64,000 nucleotides of DNA from Syncephalis fuscata (GCA_025786725.1 JAHLTZ010000029.1:281597-345596), one strand, 5' to 3'; shown: positions 24,180 through 37,106, counted from the first letter of the stretch. The notes: generated from the letters alone by a model not told the origin. Program-made: numbers and translations.

Positions 24180-26729
24180 TTTGCGCGGTTCTAGTCTTTG
24201 TCGTTGCGTTGTCGTCGTCACTATCGTAATAGCCATAATAATAATCTCGTTCTCAACATCGCCATTTTCGTTTATTATACCATTGAATTATTACACGCCC
24301 ACTTTTTACACTTGCTTACTCGTTCACACCTTGCACCTACACTCACCCACTTTTACACTCACTTTTACACTCACACTCACTTTTACACTCACTTCTTCAC
24401 TCAAGATTCTTTTCATCATTTGCCGTTTTCATTTTTTGCTCTGCGCCTTCCGTTGACAGCTTGCGTTGAAGATACACACTTTTTTCTCGTCTTCGTTTTC
24501 ATCTTCACTCTCACTTTCACTCTCTATATACACACAATTGACAGGTTTGCATTGTCAGGGATACAACAGCTAGCAGTATTGTTGCTTACTACACTTCACT
24601 CTATTATACTACATTCTACTTTAGTACACTTCTTTTATTCAGTACCGCCACTATTAGAGCACTTTTGTTGTGCTATTGCGCCATCATTGTCATAACTACC
24701 GCTACTATTACTCGTACTGCTACTGCTAATACTACTGCTACTACTATTACTACTACAAGGCGACTTCCCCTGCTACCTACTACTTAGTAATACTATTACC
24801 GCTGCTGCTATTCTTTACAAGCAAGACTATTACTGCCTTTGTCATTGCGTTTTCAACAAGCTGTCACACTACACTACACTACACACTTCATTGACTTTAT
24901 TATTCGACACGCCTCACACTCTACGCTACGCATTCCGACTACACATCATCCATATACAAGTACCATTAACACCACTAAAGAAGCAATAATAGCTACTATC
25001 GCCGCACTATTACTATTACTACTACTACCACTGCTACTATTCGTGGCTATACTATTGCCGAACCATTGAAGAATCGTTACTATTAATTCTACTGTTACAC
25101 TGCAACTGTTACTACGTCTAGTACTTTATTCATCGTAATTATTTTATTTTACTATTTGCTATAGACCGGTTATTTTGAGTTGTTTCCTACGTAGTTAGTT
25201 CATTTTGCAACTATCATTGCTGCGTCAACTACACCACAAGTTTTCTGGTAAGTACACTATAGATAGTATGATAAGCATTGTAGATGATGCTCGGCATCTA
25301 CGTGTGCGCCTACGTGTGCGTGTGTGTGCGCGTGTGAATGTGAGCGTGCGTGTATGTATGTATGTACATATTTAGTATGTACGATGTATGTATGCGTGAT
25401 GTAGATGAATGAACGAATTGTGATGTGTATATATTTGTGTGTATTTGTGTGTCCATATAGATGTGACATACTGTTATAATGTGATGGCATAGTGTGATAT
25501 CACTCCATTGATACAATAATGGCCATAAACAGTAAAAGGATGTGTAGTAAGAGTGTTTATTAATTAGCACATGACTGACATGTTAATTTCAATCCCCGCT
25601 ATTCTATACAATTGTTATCTACAATGGACAACAATGCATTGGTGGTGGAGAATGAAACTGGCATGCTAGTCATGTGCTAATTACCAAAAATAATCTTTCT
25701 ATTAGCCGGCCTTATTTTTAACTGTAAATATTCTGTCACAGTAATACCATTGACTATTTAAATGATTGGCTTTTCGCTCCATTTTATTCAGTGATCAATA
25801 CAATTGATATATTAGGATAAAATATGTTTATGGTTACTCTTTATTAGTGTTTGACATATGGATGCTAGTGACGACATCATTGACGTTGCTGTTGCCATTG
25901 AGTATTTCATGTGACCACCATCGCGTCATGAATGGATAGGTTGTGGCCATTGTGTTCTTTCATTGTATGTTTGCTTTCCTCTTCTTCCCTTCTATCATTG
26001 CCTGGCCTTGCCTCGTGCAACCGCCAAGTATAGAATACGATTGCTTCACGGCTACATCGTTTCTCTCCGATCGCATCATCTGTTCTCATTTTCTAAATGC
26101 AACTACTGCACATTCTCTAGCATGGTAAACACCGACCATGACGAGTGTCGTGATGGCGCGGTCTTAATATACGTGTGTACGTATGTGGATATAGTTGTAG
26201 ATAAGCGTGAGTATAGGAATGGCGGTTATGCATACACGTGTGATTTGTATGATTTGTGGGAACTAGAATGTGACTTTTCTGGTATTTTTTTCTATTTTTT
26301 TTTCATGCCCAGCCTTTTGTAACCGGCACACACACACAAACAGCCTTTCAGCTGTATTGCACGTAGACAGGCTGACGTCACGTCCTTTGTAGCAATTTAT
26401 CTCCTGGTTTTTCTTTTTATTCTTCAGACTGCCTTTTCTTCATCGCCGTCGGCATACTACTATTTTTCTTGACTAATCTTTAGCATTGTACGTCTCATCA
26501 TTATTATACGACGAACGTCAATCTATGCTGTCAACGAGTGGTGTGCATATACCCACTATTCATCTGCACTACACTTTTCTTATTCGTACAATTTGTTACT
26601 TGCTACACTGAGCTAAATCACAATTACTAACAACTATTTGTGTCTGTTGTACTCCTATTACTATTGCCAAATAGTTTAGGCTATTTTCTTTTCTTTTCGG
26701 CCATTTCAACGTTTATTTGCTATACTGTT
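24180..26729 (+). promoter_or_regulatory. Putative long spliced 5' leader of the bZIP gene
   Basis: 24180-25247 is a strand-asymmetric, G-poor stretch of CTA/ACT triplets and CACTCACTTTTA units, as in fungal leaders. A strong donor GTAAGT at 25248 and an acceptor after GACTAATCTTTAG at 26483 would define a 1.2-kb leader intron. (GT)n and TGTATG repeats lie at 25308-25440. The leader holds many short ATG-led frames, so uORF control is possible. All of this is inference from signals. Confidence 0.35.
26373..26380. promoter_or_regulatory. CRE-type palindrome upstream of the CREB-like gene
   Basis: Exact TGACGTCA, 350 bp before the bZIP start codon. It is the consensus site of the very class of factor this gene encodes, so autoregulation is possible; binding is not shown. 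Confidence 0.4.
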
Positions 26730-28006
26730 ATGTCGTCATCTTTAGACACCCGTGTAATCTCATCGCCGTTGGCGGCACTTTCGATGGTGGCCACCAGCAG
26801 CTTGGAAGGCAGAGATCTCTACTTTCTAAGCCATGAAGCAAGCCACGCTACTGCCTCAGCACCCGCTTCGCATGCCGGCTCGGCTCCTTCTTCACCATCG
26901 GTTGGTCCTACCCACATGGACGATCTAGGCTATCACCATCGCAAGCGCAAGTGCTTGGCCGCTGAGGACCATTCGCACTTGCCTGAGCGAGCATGGTCTC
27001 CTAAGGCCCGTTCACCTTTAGGACATGTTACCTCTACAGGCAGTGAACGCTTGCCACCCATGTCATCGTGGTCCGATCACGGTAGAAGCAGCAGTGCACG
27101 TGATGATAACCCGTATCCATCTCCGCGTTTGCCTGCCATTCTACCAGCCACGTCATCGGGCAGACACCATCCACACCATTATCACCATCAACAACAACAC
27201 GAGTCTGGTCTACACTCTATGCGATCACAGCATACAGCATCAGGCGGCCTAGCCTCTTTATTGAACCCAACAGATGCCAATACATCGCCTTCACTGCCTA
27301 GATCACATGGATCAAGCGAGTTGTATGCCCCGGCGGCTACACGTCGCGGCTACGGCAACGCCATTATGTCGGGTGGCCATCCAGACTTTGCTACACGCTC
27401 ATCGGCTTCACCGGTCCCAGCTCACCAGGTCGCGATTCACTCTACGGCAATGAATCGCCCAATCGTGCCGGCAGCGTTGACGGTGGCTCACGTTCTGCTA
27501 CACCAACGTCTGGCGGTACTTTGCACATGACGCCAGAAGAGCGCAGACGGCGTCGTCTTGAACGCAATCGTTTAGCAGCTCGTGAATGCCGCCAAAAGAA
27601 GAAGGTATACGTTCAAGAACTAGAGGACCGCATGGAGCGTATGGAGTCGGAAAACCGTCGACTTCGCAAGGAGATTGAAGAGCTAAATGCAAAGCTAACA
27701 CTTGGATCTATGCATTTGGATCGACGAGGTATGTTTGAAGAAGCACGTATGGCAGGTGGCCGACAAGCTACAACGCCTATGGCTACTGATGGTTCAACAA
27801 GTACTGATCGATCCACTGCATCTCCTGTAGCATCGATGGGCACTGATGGTATTGTTCCTACACCTCCACCATCGAATGGATCCTATGTTATGTCACATCC
27901 GGTGGATATACTTTCACGGGACTTGTCTGTCTCGCCAATACTGCCCAAGCCAGTGATTCCATTATCACACGGTCGTCCCCACTCTGACAGCTGGTCATCG
28001 GTTTAA
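26730..28006 (+). CDS. CREB/ATF-type bZIP transcription factor
   Basis: The basic region is RLERNRLAARECRQKKKVYV with the CREB/ATF pattern RNxxAARxCRxKKK, followed by a short leucine zipper (LEDRMERMESENRRLRKEIE, then ELNAKL). Upstream is a long Ser/Pro/His-rich, probably disordered region. CREB-type factors bind TGACGTCA. No intron seen. The reading frame breaks once at about 27414-27420 (GGTCCCAG): one missing C restores SPGRDSLYGNESPNRAGSVD and joins the N-terminal half to MTPEERRRRRL. The start is the ATG giving MSSSLDTRVISSPL. The large region before it is probably a long leader. Best fit is the fungal Atf1/Atf21/CREB-like group; not Hac1. Confidence 0.85.
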
Positions 28007-28925
28007 CCGGAGTGAATACAGCCATCCAAACATACACATACACCCCACCCCCCACGATATTCGCTATGACATACATGCATACCCACTATGATATCCGACC
28101 TACAACGACTTCGATAGCAACGACAACTATGTAACGATATATTAATAGTTGTAATAATAGTAGTAGCAATGGCAGCAATACACAATAGCCGCCATTGCAG
28201 TAGAACAAGCGTCATGACCTGCAAGATGAATGATGTGTACATGATCCAATGGTTTTAATCCCCCTTCCCTCCAGTTGGTTGCACGGTTGTTGTCGTTGTT
28301 ATTGTTGTCGTTTTATTAATATATACATATACGATGGTCATTGCGATATTTGGTATTTGTACGATTGCTGTTATTTACCTAATAATTCCACTTTCATCGG
28401 TATTTGCGCGGAAGAGTTATATCTTATTTTTGTCCTTTTTTCTTTCTATTATGCGGGTGTCTATTCTTATCATTGATTGTGTTATGGGAGCCTATTCTTG
28501 TTTCCACATGCTTGAAGGGCGTTTCCAGTTTTGATATACTGTTCATTGAGCTGTGTATGTGCATCTTTGATATACTGCACAACTCAATAACGGACCGCAG
28601 TTTCATTTTACGTTTTCTGTATGCTCTTATCAGCTTCTCTCTAGCGGTTATTCATCCTCATAGACGTGTTTAACACTAAAACAGAAGCGGGAAAACTCCT
28701 GGTATGTATTCACACGACAGAGGAATAAATAGTCTATCTATTACAGCTTTAGTCTACCATCATTAAGTATTGCACTTGTAGTAATGTCAATTAGTTATTC
28801 AATTTATTCATGATCAAAATACATTACAATAACTTGGACACATTAAACACTTTAACATAATAAAAGATATTAGTAGATCTTGTCATATGAATGAGTTCTT
28901 ATTGAAAAATACTGCAGCAAATAGT
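28007..28925. other. Convergent 3' region bZIP / NHP2
   Basis: Likely long bZIP 3' UTR with TAG/TTG triplets and no recognised gene. Confidence 0.45.
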
Positions 28926-29589
28926 TTAAGACACCAATGCGGCGTTCAATTTTACCAAAGCCTTTTTACACTCGTCAAAGCTTTCTTGGTATTCGCTAGT
29001 ATCCTCTGACTTGCGACCGCCACCACCTGGCACGATCATAACACAGGATGTGGGACGTTTGGTACGGCCAGCAGTGCCTAGATCCTCCTTGGATGGCACG
29101 AAGCAGTATGGAATGCTATTATCTTCGCAAAGGACTGGCAAGTGTGAAATAACATCAATGGGCGAAATATCACCGGCTAGAATAACAACACTAATCAATT
29201 GTATACGATAATAATAGTAATGATAATAGTAATAGTATAATCACAGATTAGTACATTGTTAACCAGCTGATTTATATGCTTGCTTACCCCTTCTCTCCCT
29301 TGCGCAATGCCTTGACGACTTCACGCACACCGCGCTTGACGTGGCGTTGTTTGGCGGCTATTATCGACAAATAAATATATACACATGATTAAATAAATTA
29401 GTATAATAGCCTATACATTTTATACAACAAATAGCTACCTTTCTTAACGGTCTTCAGTAGCTTCTTGTTAAGCTTGTCCTCGGCCAACGGATGAGCAATT
29501 GGCGACGTGAGTAGAACACGATCTGTGACTTCGCTTGGTGTAGTGTCCACCTCCATGGCAGAAGTATCCGTCTTTGATTTTTTGCCCAT
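28926..29589 (-). CDS. NHP2: H/ACA snoRNP protein Nhp2 (L7Ae family)
   Basis: It binds the kink-turn-like upper stem of H/ACA RNAs in pseudouridylation complexes. It starts MGKKSKTDTSAMEVDTTPSE, and the L7Ae core follows: KKAAKQRHVKRGVREVVKAL, RKGEKGVVILAGDISPIDVI, then SHLPVLCEDNSIPYCFVPS and KEDLGTAGRTKRPTSCVM. These are the RNA-binding G-x-x-E/K and ILAGDxSP motifs of Nhp2. Two introns, about 29359-29437 and 29186-29287, both in frame. Full length, about 155 residues. It is 205 bp head to head with GUF1. GAR1 of the same complex is also in this window at 51458-52402. Confidence 0.94.
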
Positions 29590-29794
29590 AATGATAGTGA
29601 AAACCGTGAAACTAAACGTGTATACAAATAATTAAGGCTGGTTTCAACAAATACTACAGCTATCGAGTATGCGATAGAGCTGCAAAATTGAGCAAGATCT
29701 TACCTAACGTAACGGATCTACACGATAATAAAAAAGAGAAAGCAAATGTATTGGGTTTTTTTCTTCTTGATTAATTATATTTTTTATTTTCTAA

Positions 29795-32700
29795 ATGGAA
29801 TCGAGTCGACACAACTTGAACTCCATTGGAATCAAAGCATTTTGTATATCGGTGTGTTTTATAGCCATTTTTTTCTTTATATTGTGTCGTAGTACTAAAA
29901 CAACTGAGCGTCATGTCACTAGTACTGGCGGTAGACGACTATGTGGTGCGTTGGTTGGTGGGCCAGCATTCCCGTTGAATTCAAAGTCGACTTATAGTGC
30001 GGCTAGCAGGTTATCTGCTACACGGGCAGCTGTATTTGGTTATCGACAGCTTTATTCAACACTTCAGCAATACGGGCAAGTAATAGTACTATATCACCAA
30101 ATGATATTCAAACTTATCAGTTCTACTAGTTTAAAGAAAGGGATTTGGATTTAGAGAATTTACGGCAGATGCATTAGAAATTTCTCAATTATTGCACACA
30201 TTGGTATGACTATAATTGAAGTAAAAGTGGATTTTAGTTGATTAATTAAATGTATAACGACATAGATCACGGCAAAAGTACATTGGCTGATCGGCTATTG
30301 GAAATGACAGGTAGTTTTACTAATATTTATATAGCGCATCTTGGTTTTAATTGATTTGGTGTTCTAGGCACTATATCGACTCGATCGGCAAACAAACAAG
30401 TACTTGATAAATTGGAAGTTGAGCGTGAACGAGGCATTACAGTCAAGGCACAGGTGCGTGGTTAAGGTAAAAAATAAATACAACTAATGAACTATTAGAC
30501 AGCTTCTATGATTTATGAATACAATGGCAAAAGATATCTTATAAATCTTATTGATACACCGGTAATATAAATAGTTGATATTTAAATGCTACAAAGTGTG
30601 TATACTAATTGTGTTGCGGTAATATTACTTAGGGACATGTTGATTTTAGTTACGAGGTGTCCCGTTCACTTTCAGCATGTCAAGGCACGCTTTTACTAGT
30701 GGATGCATGTCAAGGTATTCAGGCACAGACGGTTGCCAATTTTTATCTTGCGTTTAGCCAGGATTTAAAAATCATTCCTATTGTTAATAAGGTGCGTGAT
30801 GTATTGAAATAGTGTAACTAGCAATATACTAATAAATGCTATTAGATCGATCTTCCTGCAGCTGATCCAGAGCGTATAGCACGTCAAATGGAATCAGCAT
30901 TTGAAATCAAGGCTAATGAAACACTTATGGTAAGCCGCTATTGCTATTTGCTGTTATTGTTATAGTTGTAATGCTGATGCTGCTGTAGGTATCTGCCAAG
31001 ACAGGAATTAACACAGATCAAATACTTCCTGCTGTTATTGAGCGTATTACAAGGTAACCTACATGTACACGATAATATCTATTTTATTTATACTGTTCTA
31101 TTAGTCCTAAGGCAGATCGCACCAAGCCGCTAAAAGCATTACTCTTCGACTCTTGGTATGACAAATACGTGGGTGTTGTTTGCTTAATGGCCATTAAAGA
31201 CGGACAGTTAACGAAAGGTATGCAATGGCTAAATTTATCTACACTACTACAATACAAATTGATAGGTGACCGAATTGTTTCATCCCATACCGAGCATAAA
31301 TACGAAGTGACAGAGGTAATGTTAAATATGTTTATTGATGTTTTTGTTAAATGTAACCATCAATTGGCATGGTATAAAGGTTGGATTGATGTATCCGGAG
31401 CAAATATCAACAAATGCATTGTAGGCTATATAATTATACTTTTAATACAATGCTTTAATATAAATGTATAGGTATGCAGGACAGGTCGGATATGTAGTTT
31501 GCAGTATGAAAAATGCCAAAGAAGCACGTATTGGTGATACATTTTATCGGTTAAAATACCCGGTAGAACCGTTGCCTGGATTTGAGCCAGCCAAATCAAT
31601 GGCAAGTGCGAATAAATGGCATGACTACCTGGATTAATACATGTATTATTAGGTATTTGCTGGCGTATATCCTGTCGATACCGACGATTTCTCCTTGTTA
31701 GAAGAATCGATCACTAAATTGACTTTGAATGACGCTAGTGTCAATGTGCAAAAAGAAACAAGGTGCAAATGAGCAGATAGATTTATATTGTATTATTAAA
31801 CTGTAAATAGTTTGGCCTTAGGACAAGGATGGCGAATCGGATTTCTTGGTACACTCCATTTGGATGTATTTCGACAGCGCTTAGAGCAGGTAATTAGATA
31901 TTATATTTTTAAACTACATAGCCTGGACCAACCTGGCTAATAGGAGTATGCGGCCAATGTTATCATTACACAACCCACTGTACCATATAAAGGTATTGTA
32001 ATGCCATTACATAGATGAGCAATAAAGTAACATCTGTGGTAATATAGTTGTTGATAAATCTGGAAAAGAAACGTTGATTCGTACACCTGCAGATTTTCCT
32101 TCACCAGACGTACTTCCTCACCAGATGTGTGAGCTACAAGAGCCAATGGTATTAGCTACACTGATATTTCCTGCAGAATATCTTGGACAGATGCTTGAGT
32201 TGTGCGGAGTAAGCGGTTTAGTTAATGAAAAAAGAAACGCCAATTTATTCATTGATAGGCAAGACGAGGGGAGCAAAAAGAGTATCAGTATCTAGATGAT
32301 AATCGAGTTATGATTCGGTATACACTTCCATTGGCCGAAATTGTCACCGACTTTTATGATGAACTTAAATCGCGCTCATCTGGATTTGCCAGGTAAAGTG
32401 GCAGCTATTAATAAAGTATTTAATAACCAATATATTTTAGCTTTGACTACGAAGAAGTTGGCTATCAAGTCTCCGACTTGGTAAAGGTAATAATCAGTAT
32501 TTTAGCAGTGTATTCATTATTAACAATAATCTAGATGGATGTACTTTTGAACGGCAAACCAGTCGATGCATTAGCTACAGTGCTACACAGATCACAAATT
32601 CAAGTGGTGGGTCGTGACTGGGCCAAACGGCTAAAAAGTGTTATTCAGCGGTAAGTTAAAGTTGGACTACAATGTATATCACTTGATTAACATTTAATTA

Positions 32701-33054
32701 GACAACTATTTGAAGTTGCCATTCAAACTGCAGTTGGCAATCGAGTTATTGCAAGAGAAACGCAAGTATAGACTAATTGATACACACACATATATATAAC
32801 ATTAATCGATAATTGCCACTAGTGTGCCAGCTATGCGTAAAAACGTTACTGCAAAATGTGTAAGTAATAGCACTATAAACTTAAATAGCATAATTAACAA
32901 TTGATTGTAGTACGGTGGTGATGTTACACGTAAAATGAAGTTACTAAACAAACAACGTGAAGGCAAAAAGCGCATGAAACGGTTGGGATCGGTCGATTTA
33001 CCTCAAGAAGCATTTTATACATTAATGAACAAGGATGGCATTGGCAAGAAATAA
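29795..33054 (+). CDS. GUF1: Mitochondrial LepA/EF4 GTPase Guf1
   Basis: A ribosome back-translocase-like GTPase of mitochondrial translation. G1 is [14 protein letters not shown] after [10 protein letters not shown], and switch I carries RGITVKAQ. G3 is [21 protein letters not shown]4 is [12 protein letters not shown] and G5 is VSAKTG. Domain II follows ([15 protein letters not shown]), then the LepA-specific C-terminal domain ending [20 protein letters not shown] and [16 protein letters not shown]. About 17 short introns all join in frame; the first is about 30077-30154. The N-terminus from [10 protein letters not shown] has a hydrophobic stretch before an Arg/Ser-rich presequence-like segment, so the true start may differ. 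No frame break seen. Confidence 0.93.
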
Positions 33055-33314
33055 TAATAATAATAATAACATCGTTGCTTTATAATTCATTGTACATTTG
33101 ATTTGATTTCAACAGTTGATGCAATTGATTAAAACCCATATAAATTACATTTTACAAATAATGTATGATTGCTTCAATATAGGCCTTGCAAAAGCGAACA
33201 ACGAAAGGCTTACGTATTGATTGTTACACGAATAAACGCAGTACATACAAAACAATACGTAAACTGCATGGAAGCCTAGACATTAATATCATACTTTTCA
33301 TTCACTTGTCAACC

Positions 33315-34846
33315 ATGTTGAAATCACCATGCAGTGTTGTGCTAACAACTCAGCTACAGAAATGTACACAGCCGTGTCAGAAAACTGGTAACATAGAGTT
33401 GTGTTTAGGCAATCCTTTGGAATTGCAGCCTGACAATTTGCATGAAGAAGAAAAAGAAGAAACAGAAGAAGAGACAGAAGAAGAGGCAGAAGTAGAAAAA
33501 GTAGAAGAGGAAGTAGAAGAGGAAGTGGAAAGTGACCAGGCAAAGAAAGACCGTGCATTACAACGACTATTATATGCCGTTCATAGCACGCTAGATATAA
33601 GATACGAAGAGTTTTTTACCAACCATATTGTACATAACTTATATACACTTGCTGAACTAGGCGGTAAATAGGTTTAATTTGCGTATTGATTAAGTAACTA
33701 ATCATTATATAACAGCTGACCATGAACGATTAGCCGGATGTTATCGTCACAAGAGAAAGCGTGTTTGGCGTTTACAACAACCAAAAGAGTTTTTAGCACC
33801 AGAAGATCCACATGAACATATTGAAGATCCAAGGTAAATGATTTGAATATTACCGAATTAAAGGCTAATACTATTGATTAGATACTATTCTACCTTTTTA
33901 CGGTTCTATGAGCAAAAAATTGAAGAATTAGGATTTGACGAAACATTTAACCAATTTATACACCAAGCCTTTTCTGGATTATTAGGTGCAGTTGGTCATC
34001 CAGCCATTCATTTAGGATATGCGACGCGCTATCGCAATCCAATTATTTGGCCGAAGCATTTGCCTATGCTAATTGCGCGGATCAATCAGCCACTCCATTG
34101 TCCAATGAATTCTACAAAAATCACAGCGATTATTCTAAAAATGACGTGGCTTTTCGCAGTGTACTAGAAACAATCCAAAAAGACAGTCGTTATGATGACG
34201 TTGACTGGTATGACGAACAAATCTTATTGTTAATACCCCCCATGTTGGCCACCCATAAAACTATAGTTCGTGAGCATTTTCTATCGGCCACAATTAATGA
34301 AGGTAAATCTAATTTACAATATGTAATATTTTTGTTAATTGCTACTGCATTAGATAACTTGCAGGAACGTCTACGAGAGCTGCAGCTGCTTTCAGTGGAA
34401 TGTATATTGGCACATCACGTAACAACCTATTTGACTTTTTTATTGCGCATATTCTTACCACAAGCAATGGCATTGACTTTTTCTACTCAATGCTACCGCC
34501 ACATCTTCAGCTTAGTTTGATACGCTCATTATGGCTACACACCGTTATTGTTTATATTTGTCAAGCCAGGCCTACCTTTGACCAGGAACTAGTGCTGGAA
34601 CCATTTCGAGATGAAGTACTCTATTCGTGGCCCAATATTATTAAAAAGACCGTGGATCATATGGACGAGCACACACCAAAGATAGTCGAGGTGATGGGCA
34701 TTTTCGAAAAGAGATACGGCTATTGCAATGGTAAATGGCGTGCTACAGCAGCTGCCACTTGTACACTTGTGGACCTCGAATATAAATGGTGTTACATAGG
34801 TCTAGGCATAGGCGATAGCGAACTTGTTCCATCATCAACTAAATAA
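33315..34846 (+). CDS. Questin-oxidase-like protein A (DUF4243)
   Basis: Similar along its length to protein B next door. Family landmarks: TLDIRYEEFFTNHIVHNLYT near the N-terminus, GLLGAVGHPAIHLGYATRY, then YLAEAFAYANCAD, KIVEVMGIFEKRYGYCNGKW and RATAA. Questin-oxidase-like enzymes carry out Baeyer-Villiger-type ring opening in some fungal polyketide pathways; here no polyketide genes are near, so substrate is unknown. An acidic GAA/GAG-repeat tract (33441-33530) is unusual for the family. The N-terminus MLKSPCSVVLTTQLQKCTQP could be a presequence. An in-frame 51-nt intron at about 34301-34351 aligns with one in B. Two frame breaks, near 34038-34044 and 34381-34386, each fixed by one missing base. 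Confidence 0.75.
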
Positions 34847-34966
34847 AAACAATTACGTCAACAGATTATAGCTTTATCCCTTAATTCTTTTCTTTTATTA
34901 CTAAAATACCAATAGCTTAACTATTGCGCCTTTAAAACGAAGAATTGTTTATTATTAGCTAGCCCA

Positions 34967-36462
34967 ATGTTTGGTTTGAAACATCTTAAACATATTCCTG
35001 TGAAATCATTTGTTTATCCACAAATGAAATTAATAAGCACTTGGCAACATGGCAGCAACCTAGCTCGTTTGCATTCTCGTTTATTATCACCAGCTACCCA
35101 GCTTATACCGATCGCTAATATGAGCACCAACAACGATGCTAGCGCGCAAAAAATGCTACATAGGCTAATTGCCAAGAATGATAGTGAGTTTGATATTTCA
35201 TATAACAACTATCTTGCCAATCATATGGTCCATCATCTATATTCATTGTACGCACTTGGAGGTAAGTGATTATCTGCTAGATGATGTCGATAATGCACTA
35301 ATACAAAGACACATTAGCTGATGCTAAGCGACTCGAACGCGCTATGAACACTGGAAGTGAAGAGTTAGAGCCATTGTCTAAACCAACAATCACCATTACA
35401 GCTGATAATTGGAAGGACCATTTTAGCGATCTCAAGTAAGTTCAGGGACATTAAATATTATTTATGTACTTATGGCTTTATTCATAACATTCTAGATTAT
35501 ACACAGATTATTTACAATTTTTTCATAAGGAGGTTGATAGGTTAGGCAAAGAAAAGGCGTTTGATATCTATGTGCCACAGTTGCTTGTTGGTGCTGTTGG
35601 TGCTGCTGGTCACCCGTTGATTCATTTGGGCTATGCTATAGAGTTTGACGATACTACTGTACTTGCTGAGGCATTAGCTTACGCCTGTGCTCGGCGAGTA
35701 CCCATGGAGGATGTCGTTGATGGCACATATTCATCTATGCTTGAACAAGGTAGAGATGACACACAAATTCTTGATGTCATTACACTAGTTTCAGCCGATA
35801 GACGACTCGATGTTATTCCCTGGGATCATGGAAGATTAGGCCGGAAAATTCAATCAATTTTTGAACTTTGCCGTACTAATGTTACTGATTATTTTAATCG
35901 TATTTTAATAACAGAAGGTAAGCGTATTAATAACACAGTTGTTTTGACCATTTATTTATTGTATTTATTGGATAAATTAGACAACGTTGATGCTCGGTTA
36001 GACGAGCTTTTCAACGCAGCTGTAACCGTCTATGCTGGCACAGCTTATGAAAACCAGCCAGACTTTTTTCTTTTACACGGCGTTACTTCATTGCACGCGA
36101 CCCGTGTTCTTTATAATCGGCTGCCGATTAAAGAGCGAGTACGACTAGTACGTGCTGAATGGCTTTTCCTGTTGGTTGCATATATTGGTCAGGGCCGTCC
36201 TATAATTCAGCTTGATCAGATGATTGAACCTTATCGGCATAATCACCCCTGGTCACAGATTATCGCCGAAAGTATGGCCACGGATGACCAACACACGCCA
36301 AAGCTTGTTTATGCAATGAAATGTGCCGAACAAGCTTACGGCGATAAACACGGCCAATGGCGCGCAACAGCCGCTCTTACCACGGCAACAATTAAAAGTC
36401 AAAAAGATTGGCAGTTCCACGGACATGGACAACAACTTAAAAATACCACTAAGAGCGAATAA
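34967..36462 (+). CDS. Questin-oxidase-like protein B (DUF4243)
   Basis: Intact paralogue of protein A, 120 bp downstream in tandem. The N-terminus (MFGLKHLKHIPVKSFVYPQM, then QHGSNLARLHSRLLSP) is basic and hydroxylated, so mitochondrial targeting is likely. Motifs: FDISYNNYLANHMVHHLYSL, PQLLVGAVGAAGHPLIHLGY, VLAEALAYAC, the histidine in FFLLHGVTSLHATRVLYNR, and HTPKLVYAMKCAEQAYG with GQWRATAAL. Introns at about 35263-35325 and 35437-35494. A third, at about 35918-35980 (63 nt, GTAAGC to TTAG), is stop-free and a multiple of three, so it could be retained. Enzyme chemistry is inferred from the family only. Confidence 0.85.
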
Positions 36463-36626
36463 TCAAATGGCACTTGGATGCAATTATCAATACCATTCTA
36501 CACTTTGGTTTTATGCTTAACAATAGCTATGCATCGATATACAATATTAATAAGCAGTAGTTCAGTATATTTTTAATCTTTAATTTTAATCAATAAATGT
36601 ATGGTTTTACTAACAAGTAAACTACA

Positions 36627-37013
36627 CTATTTTTTTAGTGCAGTCGTTGCTTCTTGAAGTTGGTGCATTAATTTGGTCTCATCAATACGATGCTGCACCA
36701 AATGCTTTCCATTGAGATGTACTACCTGTTACAGAATATAAATAAAGCTTTTCAAGATGTACTGCCAGCTTACCGGTATATCAAACATGTATATTTGATG
36801 TGCCTCGTTGCCTTCTGCGTAAATGTCGACTTGTTCAAGTTCAAATGGAATCTAGACGACGTCAGCTGTCATATAAAAGTGCTCAGGTCAATGACTACAT
36901 ACCTTTTTCTGAACACGGTCTAATGATTCCTTAGCTTCAACGCAAAGTTGACAGGTACGAGAAGTATACAAGGTCAGGCGAAGGGCCTGACGACGCACAA
37001 CAGAAGCAAACAT
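36627..37013 (-). CDS. Glutaredoxin-like DUF836 thiol protein
   Basis: The joined protein starts MFASVVRRQALRLTLYTSRT with the redox-like motif CQLC, as in the small YDR286C-type glutaredoxin-like proteins of fungi. Then PFELEQVDIYAEGNEAHQIY leads to the cis-Pro motif FDIPVVHLNGKHLVQHRIDE and a C-terminal helix. Three exons; introns about 36727-36774 and 36858-36908 restore the frame. Length about 100 residues, normal for the group. The Arg-rich N-terminus suggests mitochondria. Start at 37013 is only 93 bp from the VTT gene on the other strand. Confidence 0.82.
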
Positions 37014-37106
37014 AGCTACGAAAGAATCTTTAAATGGTCACGAGTAGAAAGACCTTTACGCCATATTTAATTCTTTTTCCTTAGTAGTATTCATTATAAA
37101 AACACT
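37014..37106. promoter_or_regulatory. 93-bp shared promoter, glutaredoxin-like / VTT gene
   Basis: The shortest of the head-to-head spacers in this window, so the two promoters must overlap. Confidence 0.5.

Noticed and set aside
24181-25069. Long hydrophobic or His/Thr-rich frames in the bZIP upstream region
   Set aside because: Low-complexity CTA/ACT and CACTCA repeats stay open by chance in several frames at once; no conserved motif.
25257-25570. Minus-strand His/Tyr/Thr-rich frames
   Set aside because: Translation of GT/TGTATG microsatellites.
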